From assembly GCA_025175895.1 (NCBI GenBank), contig CM045989.1:22375928-22439927 (forward strand): DNA of 64,000 nucleotides, given 5' to 3'. The position numbers and the translations under genes are program-made. How positions within the stretch are numbered: position 1 is the first letter of the stretch; every line of letters begins with the position of its first letter. Below the pieces are notes generated by a model that searched no databases, was not told the DNA's origin, and was given only the letters and a program-made list of their open reading frames with translations. This stretch comes from Wurfbainia villosa (lineage: Eukaryota > Streptophyta > Magnoliopsida > Zingiberales > Zingiberaceae). This document shows, piece after piece, positions 32,417-43,945 of the stretch.

Positions 32417-35246
32417 TGTCACGCCGCGAGGGAGTCCCCGCTAGATGAAAATCCGACAGCATCTCCCCTGTACGGGTGACAATACAAATCTTGTATACAA
32501 GGCACACATGGCCCACTATACATCGGTTAACACGACCTGAAAAAAACCACACATACAGATATATATAGGCCAACAACCAAAGCAAATAACAAAAGTCTAC
32601 AATATCTAGACCTACCTCTTCTGCCATCTCAGCAAGAATACACAACCAAAACAAATCGAATAAAAGTCCATAAAGACATAACAAATACCACCAAAGCATC
32701 CACGAGTACATAACCAAAACACAAGTCCTACACATGTCTTCTAGTCAATAAATCCAAAACCATTAATCCAATAACAAAACAATTATGATGAGGGGGATTG
32801 GCAGCTGGACTCTCCTAGCAGTTCAACCTGAAATAGATATAAAGCAACGGGGTAAGTTCAACGAACTCAGCGGGTATCAAGTCGACATGCATAGTAAGAT
32901 ATATCTAACAATAATAATCATGTCAGTACAGTCTTTTGATCAATAATAGCAAAAATGCAAGGAAAAGTTGTGAAAAGACTGTACATACCTGAATCTCTTA
33001 TCCTGACAAAGGAGTATGAGCCATACAAGCAGAAATAAGGTCGTCAGACCAAATACATAATGTATCCTATATGCATGTCAATCATATGCAACAACCAAGG
33101 CACCAACCAAAATGCAGCAAACACAAACAAATGTCATCCATGCAATATGCATGTGATGCAAATGACATGGTCACCCCTGACGCCAGTCAGCCGCCTCACA
33201 CGTGATGGTGAAGCCGAGTAGGTAGGGTGATAACTGTGCACTCTGCCATCACTGCTCCTGAGTGACCGAGTGGACAGGATGCTGTCAGAGTACACCTATC
33301 CTCCTACCCCAAATAGAGTGGGGGAGCAAAGCTCTCATCTCCCGGTGTCATAGATGAGAGGAGGGATCCCTGCCCGCTACCACGCTACCTCACCGCTACC
33401 CATGAGCGGACCAGTGGAGCCTGACATAGCTACTGCACACACCCTTCTGATGTACCACTAACCCATGAGTGGCTTTGTGTGCAGATCATGTAACTGACTG
33501 CGGGCTCAACTACAAAGGAACCCTGACCAGCTAGCATACAATCATGCAAGATGGTGCATGACACTAAAGCATGTAACACCAACCAAAATACATCTCCAAA
33601 TAATATGCACAAACAAATGAGTACATATCAATGTCTAAGGTATACAAGGAAAGTATATCTATAAACTAATCAGGTGCATGCCACAACTCTCAAAATAAGA
33701 ACACATGGCAAGTATTAAGACAATATCGACTAAGATAGAAATGCATGTATCACGTATGGCACAGTGACATACAAAGTAGATAACATAAAATATTACTGTG
33801 AGCTATAGCCAACTACGCATATCAATATGACAATATCTAAAGATAAGTCAAAGTACTCGCCTGCTATGAAGAATACCAACTGTCTTTACGCCCGTGGACT
33901 TATCGCGTGATCGAAACCTGCATATAACATAATTATCATCAAATCCAAGCACAAGACACCGTGCTAACTTACTACTATATAGTTTCTATATTCACACCCT
34001 TTTATTGAATACGAATTAGAAACCCCCACTTGTACATCAAACCAAATCCCATTAGGATTTCCATACAAACTCTCCTTCCAGATTTACAATTCCCTAACTC
34101 ATGCACCATAATCAAACAACCATTCCAGCACAACCGTTTACAAACCATTTATAGCCAACAACAACACTCACCACCCATCTACTGCTCACTCACGGCCTCA
34201 TAGACCTCCAATTCACAGTCGGCATCAACACATCCGACAATTCTCAAACAGAACCTCACAATCAAAACCCACAGTCTAACAAACCTCCAAACACCTAGCT
34301 GTGCACAGCTGGCAAAGCCATACACAACCCCTTCATAGCCACCTCTCACTCAGCCATGGTCGAGCAACACCCATTCACAGCCAACCAACTCACCACATAG
34401 AATCGAAATGGACTGCAAGAAAATAGGGAAGTCAAGATATATACCAACAATAGGAGCTACGCCAACGTCACTTCCTTTATCCCCTATTCATCGGCACCAG
34501 ACCACTACCCAAAACACTGATCGAGCTCAACAAAGGGAAGATGCACAGCTAAACCGGCTCTTACCTTGCTACCGCGACAATTGGGGCAGAGGTGACTCCA
34601 AATCAAGTCAAATTGGTGCTACTGCTGATTCCCTACTCGAATTGAGCACTCGCCCGAACCACCCCCAGCGGCGCTGCTCGGTAACCTGCTCTCTGGCCAA
34701 ATCTCCCACCAAGAGAGCGTCGGCAGACGCTGGATCGCAGAGAAGCAGGCGTCGGCTTCCTTCTCTTCCGTCAGCCACAAGGCAAGGAGGTAGACGACCG
34801 AAAGGAAGAAGGGGCTCGGCCACCGTGTGCTTCAGAGAAGAAGGGAAGACGAGCGAAGATCTGCTCTGGTCAGAGGAAAGGGAATCGACGAAGGATGGGA
34901 GAAGTCGCGAGAAAGAAGACGACGAAGAACGGGAGAAATTGCGATGGGAAAATAATGGGAAATGGCTGAAAAACTGCTCGCGCAGAGTAAAAGAAAAAGA
35001 TCGGCTCAGAAACGTCGAGTAACGCGTGCGTGAGGAAATGGGTCGGGTTCTTGAAAGCGGATCAGGTTTGGGTTTAAGAGCAAATGGGTCGAGTTTAATC
35101 CTATAAACAATTAACCCTTGGTTAAATCAAACCAGTAAACTTTTGAACTAGGTTAGGTTTAAATTAAATCCCTAACCATCCCTCAAAAACTTTAATTAAC
35201 CCACTAATAATATTACCCTTTAACCATCTATTTGTTGTATTTTACA
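32417..35246 (-). repeat. 2.8-kb gypsy LTR shared by two tandem copies
   Basis: TGTCACGCC at the left end and TTTTACA at the right (sense TGTAAAATAC). PBS on the left and a polypurine tract with an integrase C-terminus on the right. It would be the 5' LTR of the fragment to the left and the 3' LTR of the copy to the right. Frames inside it (for example 34408-35022) are in a GC-rich leader-like part and have no recognisable family. Confidence 0.82.
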
Positions 35247-35260
35247 TTCTTCCCCACTTA
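35247..35260 (-). other. polypurine tract of a gypsy copy
   Basis: Complement TAAGTGGGGAAGAA directly inside the LTR end at 35246. Confidence 0.75.
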
Positions 35261-36778
35261 ATAAAATTTGGTCCCCAAATTTCCTACTCAAATGCACAAT
35301 GAGTAAGAGATACCACAAGTACTGAAAATATATCTCACGTACCTTAGGTAAACAGGTGGGGTTATTGAGCTTTGATCTTTTCCTCAAGCTTCCAAATAGC
35401 CTCCTCATCGGTGTGGTGACTCCACCTGACTTTAACAAGTCGCACAGTCTTGTTCTGCAACTGTCATTCCTTGTGTTCCATAATCCCTACTGGAACCTCT
35501 TCGTAAGTAGCTTCAGGTTGAATAGAACTTGACACATCTGACAGAATATGTGTAGAGTCTGGCACATACTTCCTTAGCATGGACACATGAAACACATCAT
35601 GGATACTAGCCAAGGACGATGGTAGCGCTAGGCAGTAAGCGACTGCTCCAATCCTCTCCAAAATCTCAAACGGACCAATGTACCTAGGAGCTAGCTTACC
35701 ACGGAGGCCAAATCTCTTCACCCCTTTCGTGGGTGAGACTCGCAGAGATACATGGTCACTAATAGAGAACTGTCTACCATACTATGCTTCAAACGGTGCC
35801 ATTTGGATAACCAAATGATGGCTGTTGTTGTAGGCGAATTCCACTAAGGGCAAGTGGTCCTTTCAGCTGCCCTCGAAATCTATAATGATATGCTTCCATT
35901 TCCATTCCAGAATTGGAATTTCCTGAAGTATCTCTTCCTTAAACTAATGCAACTCCAGAAACCACTATCCTCCTCGGAGTCAGAGATGGGGAATTATCTT
36001 TTCACAAGAGAAGTCCATCTACCATCCAAAATCCACTCCACCACACACTCTGTAAGTGCATGGGAGGCTATAGCGACTAAACTCCCTAGTTATAACCGTT
36101 CGTGTTCCAGCTACTCTATAGTAGCTATCCAGTAGCTAGCCAAAACCCCATGAGCATTCCTGCTCCTCACCCCTGCAAAACAACATAATAACTGCTAAGT
36201 CCACGTCATATATATGACAGCTTATCTCGGAGTTCTTTAACTGCCGTAAGGTTAGGATACATCTTATTCAATAGCATCAGAATCACTCCGATCCCCAAAA
36301 TGATGCATCCATGTACACTACCCTTCCATCCACACTAGAATGATTAATCAACACTGGCGTAAAAGTCAACCATCTTCTGAGCCCTGAAACTAGTTTCACA
36401 AGCTTCAGACCAAGTAAATTCCATCACCTTCCTGGTCCAACCAGTCAGCGATGTAGTACCGCTAGAGCATCCTATCCATATCTATGGTAATAATCAAATC
36501 AATACCAAGAAACCACCATCTACGATGGTCGAATACGCAACTCCAATTACCACCATCAACAGTGGCCAAGTTACGCAACTACAACGACCACAACTGATCC
36601 AATCGTGTCAGAATACATGACTTCCCAAATCCCTGAATGACTAAGTCGTCAATAAGTCTAATAAGATAATCAAAAGCTCATACAATTCATACCAAGTATG
36701 AAATTGTCATCGCTACACACCTACATTCTCTTTACTCTAGGCTGATGATATAACAATCATCACAACGATAATGATAAT
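35261..36778 (-). pseudogene. gypsy integrase C-terminus with chromodomain, plus decayed pol
   Basis: The integrase C-terminal domain KRFGLRGKLAPRYIGPFEIL and HDVFHVSMLRKYVPD (35721-35560) is followed by a chromodomain-like tail (about 35500-35380: EEVPVGI, VRWSHHTDEEA). This marks a chromodomain-bearing gypsy element of Tekay/Del type, where the tail directs integration to heterochromatin. To the right (35850-35910) the first integrase strand is joined directly to late integrase sequence, so the catalytic centre is deleted. Farther right only heavily decayed RT/RNase H is visible. Interrupted by element 9 at 36779 and resumed at 42181. Confidence 0.75.
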
Positions 36779-37984
36779 TGTAGGGGATCGGTACGGCCGG
36801 CTAGAGGGGGGTGAATAGCCCTTTTCATTTGGATGCCGGTATTTGCTCGTCTACAAAACTAATTAGCGCAAGCGGAAGACTAATAAAGACAAACAAATAG
36901 AAATACGAGAAAACAATCGCTAACAAAGAATGTAACGTGGTTCACGGCTACGCCGCTAATCCACGATCCCGATTCGTCCGAGGTGAATCACTCCTCCAAA
37001 GCCAATCATTATTGGTCTCTCCTTTGCACCAAGCTAGGTGGAGGTAACCTTTACAATCAAGATCACTCTTCTTACAAATAGAATGGAGTAAAAACAAGTA
37101 AGAAGAGTTTAGAGCTTGTGGGGCACTAGGAAGATCACTTAGAGCATAAGCATTAGCCTCTCAAAGGCTTACACCCTCTCTTTTTATAGAGAGGGCTGAT
37201 TTCTTCCCGTTGGCCGCCACCAGTCGACTTCCGCCCTTGGCAGTCGACTGTCGTCACTACAACGGCCTCCGAACACGTTGGATCCCGACCGTTGTAGTCC
37301 AACGGAACTCTTGGCAGTCGACTGATGGACCTCATCGATCATTCGCTCTCAGTCGATCGCCCGATCGGCTACGAACGGTTCGGCAAAACCTATTGACGCC
37401 GATCATTGCTGTCTTGGCCGATCGATGGTCTTGGCAATCGATCGCCCGCGTATGGCGATCATTGCGCACAATCCGATCGGTCGTATACCGGTCGAACTCA
37501 CTGAGCGGGCGATCGCGCCATGACATGGCGATCGGCGGTGTCGGGAAAACCCATCCGACACTTGGCCAAATGGCCAAGTTTCACCTAAGAGCTACCCTTC
37601 CCTGGGTTACAATCGCTCACTCTCATCTCTCGGAGTCCCTCGCCTTCGAAGTTCTCTTCGTTCTCGGCCACGTCCCTCGGTAGCATCAGGTGCACGGCTC
37701 TGCAATGCTCCTTCGCGTCTCTTGCCTCAAAGTCTACTTCCTCCGGCTTCACTCCAAGCTTCTCGTCCGGCGGTCCCTCGGATGCTCCAAGCGCACGGCT
37801 TCCGCAAAGCTATCCTTCACCGACTCAAGGCACGAGTCATGAGATGTGAAACTCGCCACGGCTCCATGTGCGAATTACTAAGTCCTGCACGACTTCAACG
37901 CACATATCAAATCAACATATCAAACTAACTTAAACCCTTTGCCACACCATCAAAACCATATTACGGCAAGAGATTGCCCTAACA
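36779..37984 (-). repeat. 3' LTR of element 9
   Basis: 1206 bp, TGTAGGGGATCG to CCCTAACA, followed by polypurine-tract complement ATCTCCCCCTTTTT at 37985. TATA complement at 37181-37188. The block 37340-37550 differs strongly from its partner LTR and is rich in CGATCG words. Confidence 0.9.
37181..37188 (-). promoter_or_regulatory. TATA box, 3' LTR of element 9
   Basis: Complement TATAAAAA with palindromes at about 37222-37250 just upstream on the minus strand. Confidence 0.55.
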
Positions 37985-39279
37985 ATCTCCCCCTTTTTGA
38001 TGTGTGGCAATCCGTTTAAGTTAGGTAATAACATTTGATATAAATTCTAAGGTAAGAAAGCATGTAAAGATAAACATGATATAGCAACATGCAACTCCCC
38101 CTTAATCCATGAAACTCTCTATGCAAATTTTCTCCCCCTATCATATATTTCTCCCCCTAAAATAATTAACTTAAACATAATTATTTCTCCCCCTTTGACA
38201 CCATCAAAAAGATTAACACTAAGTTATAAGCTTATGGCATCAAGTATAAAGAGAAACATACACTAAAATCAGTCAAAACCTGATAAAATCATGTTACTGT
38301 ACTTGTTCACAGTCCATCAGTCGACTACTATCAGTATGGCAGTCGACTGGCACAAAGGAATCTGAATTTCTGATTTTCTGGATGAATTTCAGAAATGCAT
38401 TATTAACTCCAAAAAATTCTAAAAATCATGAAATTTGGGGAACTCATTTCTTTTAAATATATCTATCAGTGAAAAATAGGTTTTCATGAAAAATCATTAT
38501 ATTTCCACGTATTTGCCAAAAATCCATAAGCTTTAAAAACTACTAGGTTTTTGATCATAAGAGTATCTATTTTAACACCTAGTCTTGCATCCAATTGTTT
38601 CAAAACATGAATACATGTATTTTAAAGTAAGAAATTGTTTTGAAAACATATGAAATATCCAACCATGATCTTTGGGCAATATGTCTATGAATTAAACATA
38701 AGCCTTCCCCATGATTGGTCTATTATTGCTATGTTGATACTTTAAATGACCATCTAAATGCCATAGGCATTAGTGGACATTTGTATCATCCTAACATCTC
38801 ACCCATGCTAAGTTTGCAATCAAGTTAGCCTATAGTGAGTGTGAGATGCATCCTAGGGGGTATTTGTATATACTTAACCAATATATTCATGCAATTCTAT
38901 CATGGTTAAGTATCAACCTCACAATTAACATGATCATAATGACATATATGAATCAATTTCACATAATGATCATGAAATACATGTTTTCATTAAATTATAA
39001 TCATGCATTAGGTATTATATGATGATAATAAACAAAGTATCACCTAAAGCATAATTCAAACTTATTTCTCATGATAACGTGCCAAATTTCAAAAACATAA
39101 ATCATGATTGCAAATATACATAGGAATTACATCAATCATCATGATTTAAGCAATATTATCTATTTATGGGCACGTTATCATCACCCAACACTATCTAAAA
39201 AATGTTGTCCCGTCATCCTAAGTCATCCAAAATATGATATAGGTTAATTCCATATGGTTGACTACCCTAGGGTTATCCT
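37985..39279 (-). other. 3' untranslated region of element 9
   Basis: AT-rich, non-coding, homologous in layout to 1-1099 and 7323-9129: polypurine tract, several CTCCCCCTT words, two palindromes near 38317 and 38340, and a weaker inverted repeat near 38370-38395. No gene visible. Confidence 0.75.
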
Positions 39280-41024
39280 AACCCTTAAGGATGGATTTTG
39301 GAACCCAAAATAAGTTCTTTCCTATTGGGTTCACTAAGTATTACTTGGGAATCCATTTTCTAGCTATTACCTTCTTCTTATCTTGTCCCCTAGCTATAAG
39401 GCATTTGTAGGCCTTTTCATTTTTCTTTTCCTTGTAGCCTAGGCCCTTTTTGTTGAAACTAGCTCTTTGACTCCCTAAGATCATGTTCAATGTGTTGGAG
39501 CCAATTGTGAATTTTTTTAGGGCTTTTGTTAAATAATCTACTTTTTCTCTTAAGGCCCTATTTTCATTTATACATGCATCACTAACATCTAATGGCACAT
39601 AAAGGTCATGTGAGCATGCATCATTTAAGCTAGAAGAAATATTATCATTTAAGCATGCATTTTCTAGCTTATTTTCCAATGCCTTAATTTGATTAAGCAT
39701 GCTTTTATTTTTCTTTTTCATTCCAAATAAGTCCTTAGTTAAACTAGAAATTATGGAAACTATTTTCTTAGGAGAGGCTTTCGTTACCATAGTTTACATG
39801 TCCTCTTCTTCTTCGGATGATGAGGATGTAGAAGCTCCCCCTTCATTTGAGCTCTCCCCATTTGAGCTTGATCTTTCATTTTCGGATGAAGAGCAATCCA
39901 AGTCATCAAAGGCCATCAAGGCCAAATTGGTGACAAAGGCATTCTCCTCATCCGATGATGATGAGGAGGATGAGGATGGGTCATCCCAAGTCCTTGCCTT
40001 GAGAGCTTTGGCCTTTCCTTTTTCCTTTGTATTCTTCTCCTCTTCCTTGTTCTTCTTGCTCCCCTTTTTCTTCTTCTTTGCTTTTGTTTAGGAGGGGACA
40101 ATTATCCCTTATGTGCCCCTCTCCTTGGCAATTGTAGCATATGACCTTCCCCCTTGGTCTTCTATTCCTATCATTAGATTTATTAAATCTAAAATTCTTA
40201 AATGCATGTCTTACCTTCCTTACCATATAGGCTTCTTCGGTGCTATCCAAGGAGGAGGAGGAAGACGCTTCGTCATCGGAGGAGGAGGGAATTTCCATCT
40301 TCTTCTTCCCCTTGTTCGCTATCAAAGCTACTCCTCTTGAGGGTTGAATTCTAGGCTCTTCTTGTATTCCTTCAAGCCTAGTTTCGTGAAGCTCCATTGT
40401 TGAGAAAAATTCCTCCAAGGTACTTACTTCCAAGTTCTTGGAGATGTAAAATGAGTCCACTATGGAGCTCCATTTTGAGGACCGGGGAAAGGCATCTATG
40501 ACCTTCATTACCATATCCCGGTTTGATAGCTTCTCACCTACACTTGTTAGCCCAATTAATATTTCTTTAAACCTAGAATGCAATGAAGTTACCTTTTCTC
40601 CCTTTTCTAATTTGATGTTTGATAGTTGGGAGCGGAGGAGGTCTCTCCTAGCTAGCTTGGCCTCGGATGTGCCTTCATGGAGTTCTACAAGCTTTTCCCA
40701 CATCTCTTTGGCGCTAGCACACTCTCCGATCCAGTTGATCTCTTGTTGAGGGAGCACATTGAGAAGATGATGTTTTGCCTTTGAGTTTGCAAGGTGCTCC
40801 TCTCTTTGCTTCTTAGTCCAACGTGATTTTTCAATTGGGTCACCCCTTTCATCCCTAGGCAACTCGAAACCATTTTCCATTATAAGCATGATATCAAAAT
40901 CGGTCTCGAAGAATACCTCCATTCTCTTTTTCCACCAAGAGAATTCGCCGTCGAACTTCGGTGGGTGGATGTTTGAGCCGGCCATTTTGAAAATTTGCTT
41001 GTTGTGGCGGTTAGTCCTCGACAA
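39280..41024 (-). pseudogene. element 9 gag (capsid, CCHC knuckle, coiled coil), nearly intact
   Basis: The first 347 codons (41024-39981) are open: PPKFDGEFSWWKKRME, capsid core with KEMWEKLVELHEGTSEAK and LSNRDMVMKVIDAFPRSSKW, an acidic serine tract, and one zinc knuckle CYNCQGEGHIRDNC. A frameshift near 39990 moves the acidic serine region to another frame, a stop lies near 39792, and the coiled-coil domain continues to 39341 with a final WVPKS block near 39300. It would form the particle and bind element RNA. With two or three lesions it is the best-preserved gag here, but the annotated protein is probably not complete. Confidence 0.85.
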
Positions 41025-41034
41025 GCTTTCCTTG

Positions 41035-41047
41035 GCTCTGATACCAC
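41035..41047 (-). other. primer-binding site, element 9
   Basis: Complement AGTGGTATCAGAGCC beside the LTR start at 41049, initiator methionine tRNA type. Confidence 0.9.
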
Positions 41048-41048
41048 T

Positions 41049-42175
41049 TGTAGGGGATCGGTACGGCCGGCTAGAGGGGGGTGAATAGCCCTTTTCGTTT
41101 GGATGCCGGTATTTGCTCGTCTACAAAACTAATTAGCGCAAGCGGAAGACTAATAAAGACAAACAAATAGAAATACGAGAAAACAATCGCTAACAAAGAA
41201 TGTAACGTGGTTCACGGCTACGCCGCTAATCCACGATCCCGATTCGTCCGAGGTGAATCACTCCTCCAAAGCCAATCACTATTGGTCTCTCCTTTGCACC
41301 AAGCTAGGTGGAGGTAACCTTTACAATCAAGATCACTCTTCTTACAAATAGAATGGAGTAAAAACAAGTAAGAAGAGTTTAGAGCTTGTGGGGCACTAGG
41401 AAGATCACTTAGAGCATAAGCATTAGCCTCTCAAAGGCTTACACCCTCTCTTTTTATAGAGAGGGCTGATTTCTTCCCGTTGGCCGCCACCAGTCGACTG
41501 CCGCCCTTGGCAGTCGACTGTCGTCACTACAACGGCCTCCGAACACGTCGGATCCCGACCGTTGTAGTCCAACGGAACTCTTGGCAGTCGACTGATGGAC
41601 CTCATCAGTCGACTGCTGCCTCCGTAGTCGACTGCCCAGTCGGCTACGAACGATTCTGTGGCCAAAACCCTATTGACCCGATCACCGCCGTTCATTTCAG
41701 CGATGATCGATGGTCTTGGCAATGATCGCCCACGAGAAAACCCATCCGACACTTGGCCAAATGGCCAAGTTTCACCTAAGAGCTACCCTTCCCCGGGTTA
41801 CAATCGCTCACTCTCATCTCTCAGAGTCCCTCGCCTTCGAAGTTCTCTTCGTTCTCGGCCACGTCCCTCGGCAGCATCAGGCACACGACTCTGCAATGCT
41901 CCTTCGCGTCTCTTGCCTCGAAGTCTACTTCCTCCGGCTTCACTCCAAGCTTCTCGTCCGGCGGTCCCTCGGATGCTCCAAGCGCACGGCTTCCGCAAAG
42001 CTATCCTTCACCGACTCAAGGCACGAGTCATGAGATGTGAAACTCGCCACGGCTCCATGTGCGAATTACTAAGTCCTGCACGACTTCAACGCACATATCA
42101 AATCAACATATCAAACTAACTTAAACCCTTTGCCACACCATCAAAACCATATTACGGCAAGAGATTGCCCTAACA
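41049..42175 (-). repeat. 5' LTR of element 9
   Basis: 1127 bp. Palindromes at 41491 and 41511 (exactly 20 bp apart) and more at 41585-41640, TATA complement 41451-41458. About 80-90 bp shorter than the partner LTR because of a gap in the variable block. Confidence 0.9.
41451..41458 (-). promoter_or_regulatory. TATA box, 5' LTR of element 9
   Basis: Complement TATAAAAA, about 33 bp downstream (minus strand) of the palindrome pair at 41491-41520. This is the copy that would drive the gag transcript. Confidence 0.6.
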
Positions 42176-42180
42176 ATAAT

Positions 42181-42350
42181 TGTATGACACCATGTCACTA
42201 CAATATCAACACATCAGTCATAAATCAATCCTAGAGTATACACAGGTGTCCTATAGCTGATCAAAATAGATCCTCTATCCACAATGAAGGATATTCATTT
42301 CCTTCTACAACTACTGCATTCTATCATCGATAATCGATGCAAATAATATG
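42181..42350 (-). pseudogene. decayed gypsy RT fragment, continuation of the copy split by element 9
   Basis: Matches 51720-51890 and, in reverse, 55720-55860, where the RT block around IDYR and EYPSLWIEDLF is still readable. Joined abruptly at about 42350 to plus-strand gypsy pol. Confidence 0.65.
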
Positions 42351-43945
42351 GGGACTCCCTACCGAGTAAATTTGGACACCCACTCTCCGATCGTCTCCCT
42401 ACCGTCCGGTGATACGTTGGATGTTACCCAGGAGGTCTGAGGTTGTCCATTAGATTTCGGTAACATTATACTTAGTGTAGATTTATTGGTACTGGAAATG
42501 GTCGAGTTCGACATTATCCTTGGCATGGATTGGCTATCAGCATATCATGCCACAATTGATTGCCAGATGAGGGTGGTTACATTCTGACCTCCGAACCAAC
42601 CCTTGTGGGATTTCACTGGCATCTGGGATGACGACATATCGACCATTTCTACGATTCAAGCTCAGAAGCTTCTATCACACGGTTGCCAGGGTTTTATATT
42701 ATCATTGATCAATGTAGAAGACAATGGTGACTCTCAAATCTCGTACATTCCTATTGTCTGAGAATATCCAGATGTCTTTCCAGAGGAGTTACTGGGCCTG
42801 CCTCCCAGAAGGCAAGTGGAGTTCACAATTGAGTTAATTTTGGGAACATCGCCGACATTGAAAGCTCCTTATCGTATGGCCCTGAGAGAGTTGGATGAGT
42901 TAAAGGTCCAACTCCATGTGCTTTTGGACAGAGGTTTTATTCGCCCTAGCATATCTCCCTGGGGTTCTCCAGTTCTCTTCGTAAAGAAGAAAGACGGTTC
43001 GATGAGATTGTGCATCGACTACAGGAAATTGAACATCGTCACCATCAAGAATAAATATCCCCTACCACGTATTGAGGACTTATTTGATCAGCTCAGAGGT
43101 ACATCAGTGTATTCTATGATTTATCTGTGGTCTGGATATCATCAACTAAGGGTTAGAGACTTAGACATTTAGAAGACAGCGTTTCGTACCATATATGGAC
43201 ACTATGAGTTTCTGGTAATGCCATTTGGGCTTACCAATGCTTCAATAGTATTCATGGATTTGATAAATCGTGAATTTATGGATTTCCTATATCGGTTCAT
43301 CATTGTCTTTATTGATGACATTCTGGTCTATTCTCGTTCTGAAGAGGAAAATGCGCAATATCTTCGCCTTGTTTTGGATAGGCTTTGACAGAAGCGACTA
43401 TATGTGAAGTTTAGTAAGTGCGCATTCTGGTTACCCTCAGTCAGTTTTTTGGGACACGTGGTTTCTAGTAGAGGCATTTCAGTTGACCCCTAGAAAATCG
43501 AGGTTGTCACCAGTTGGGAGCAGCCGAAATCAGTTCAGGAGGTTTGCAGTTTCTTAGGTTTGGACGGTTATTACAGACGGTTCCTTGAGGTTTTCTCAAG
43601 CATTGCTATGTTGTTGACACGCCTTACCAGGAAGGGCGTGAAGTTCACATGGTCAGAGGCGTGCAAGACCAGCTTCCAGGAGTTGAAGAAAAGACTGGTG
43701 CCAAAAAAGCACCGATTCTGGTATTGCCATCAGGGGACGACGGTTTCATCCTTTATACCGATGCATCTCTCCAGGGTTTAGGCACAGTACTAATGCAGCA
43801 CGACAGGGTGGTTTCTTATGATTCTCGCCAGTTGAAGGAGCATGAGAAAAACTACCCAGTACATGATCTAGAGTTAGCTGCTATTATCTTTGCCTTGAAG
43901 ATTTGGCGGCATCATCTGTATGGTATTACCTATATCTATCAGTAG
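42351..43945 (+). pseudogene. gypsy protease end, reverse transcriptase and RNase H
   Basis: Plus-strand pol: protease C-terminal motif IILGMDWLSAYHA (about 42512-42550), RT entry EYPDVFPEEL and LPPRRQVEFTIEL, then RT with FVKKKDGSMRLCIDYRKLN, NKYPLPRIEDLFDQL, the catalytic FIDDILVYSR (about 43309-43338), and RNase H with YTDASLQGLG and HEKNYPVHDLELAAIIFALK. Stops at 42587, 43170, 43386 and 43491 and a frameshift/duplication near 43698 make it dead. It ends at 43945, joined to LTR sequence; integrase is missing. Confidence 0.88.

Larger units (their letters stand above)
36779..42175 (-). mobile_element. element 9: young gag-only SIRE-like retrotransposon
   Basis: Complete minus-strand insertion: 3' LTR 36779-37984, polypurine tract, 3' untranslated region, gag 41024-39280, PBS 41035-41047, 5' LTR 41049-42175. 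TSD ATAAT at 36774-36778 and 42176-42180. The LTRs differ at only a few positions over their first 550 bp apart from one variable block, so the insertion is recent relative to the rest. No pol domain exists between gag and the LTR, so it is non-autonomous in the TR-GAG manner. Confidence 0.9.

Noticed and set aside
32055..32735. 226-codon frame read as one protein with a hydrophobic, tryptophan-rich N-terminus
   Set aside because: The first half is LTR and PBS sequence; only the part after 32396 (minus) is real gypsy RNase H, so the fusion is accidental.
34408..35022. 204-codon frame inside the gypsy LTR, with a related frame at 44762-45055
   Set aside because: It lies in a GC-rich LTR segment, overlaps another frame on the opposite strand, shows no known domain, and the second copy is not conserved as one frame over the same length.
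39699..40091. 130-codon plus-strand frame rich in Ser, Asp and Phe
   Set aside because: It is the antisense of the acidic serine and lysine-rich regions of the element 9 gag.
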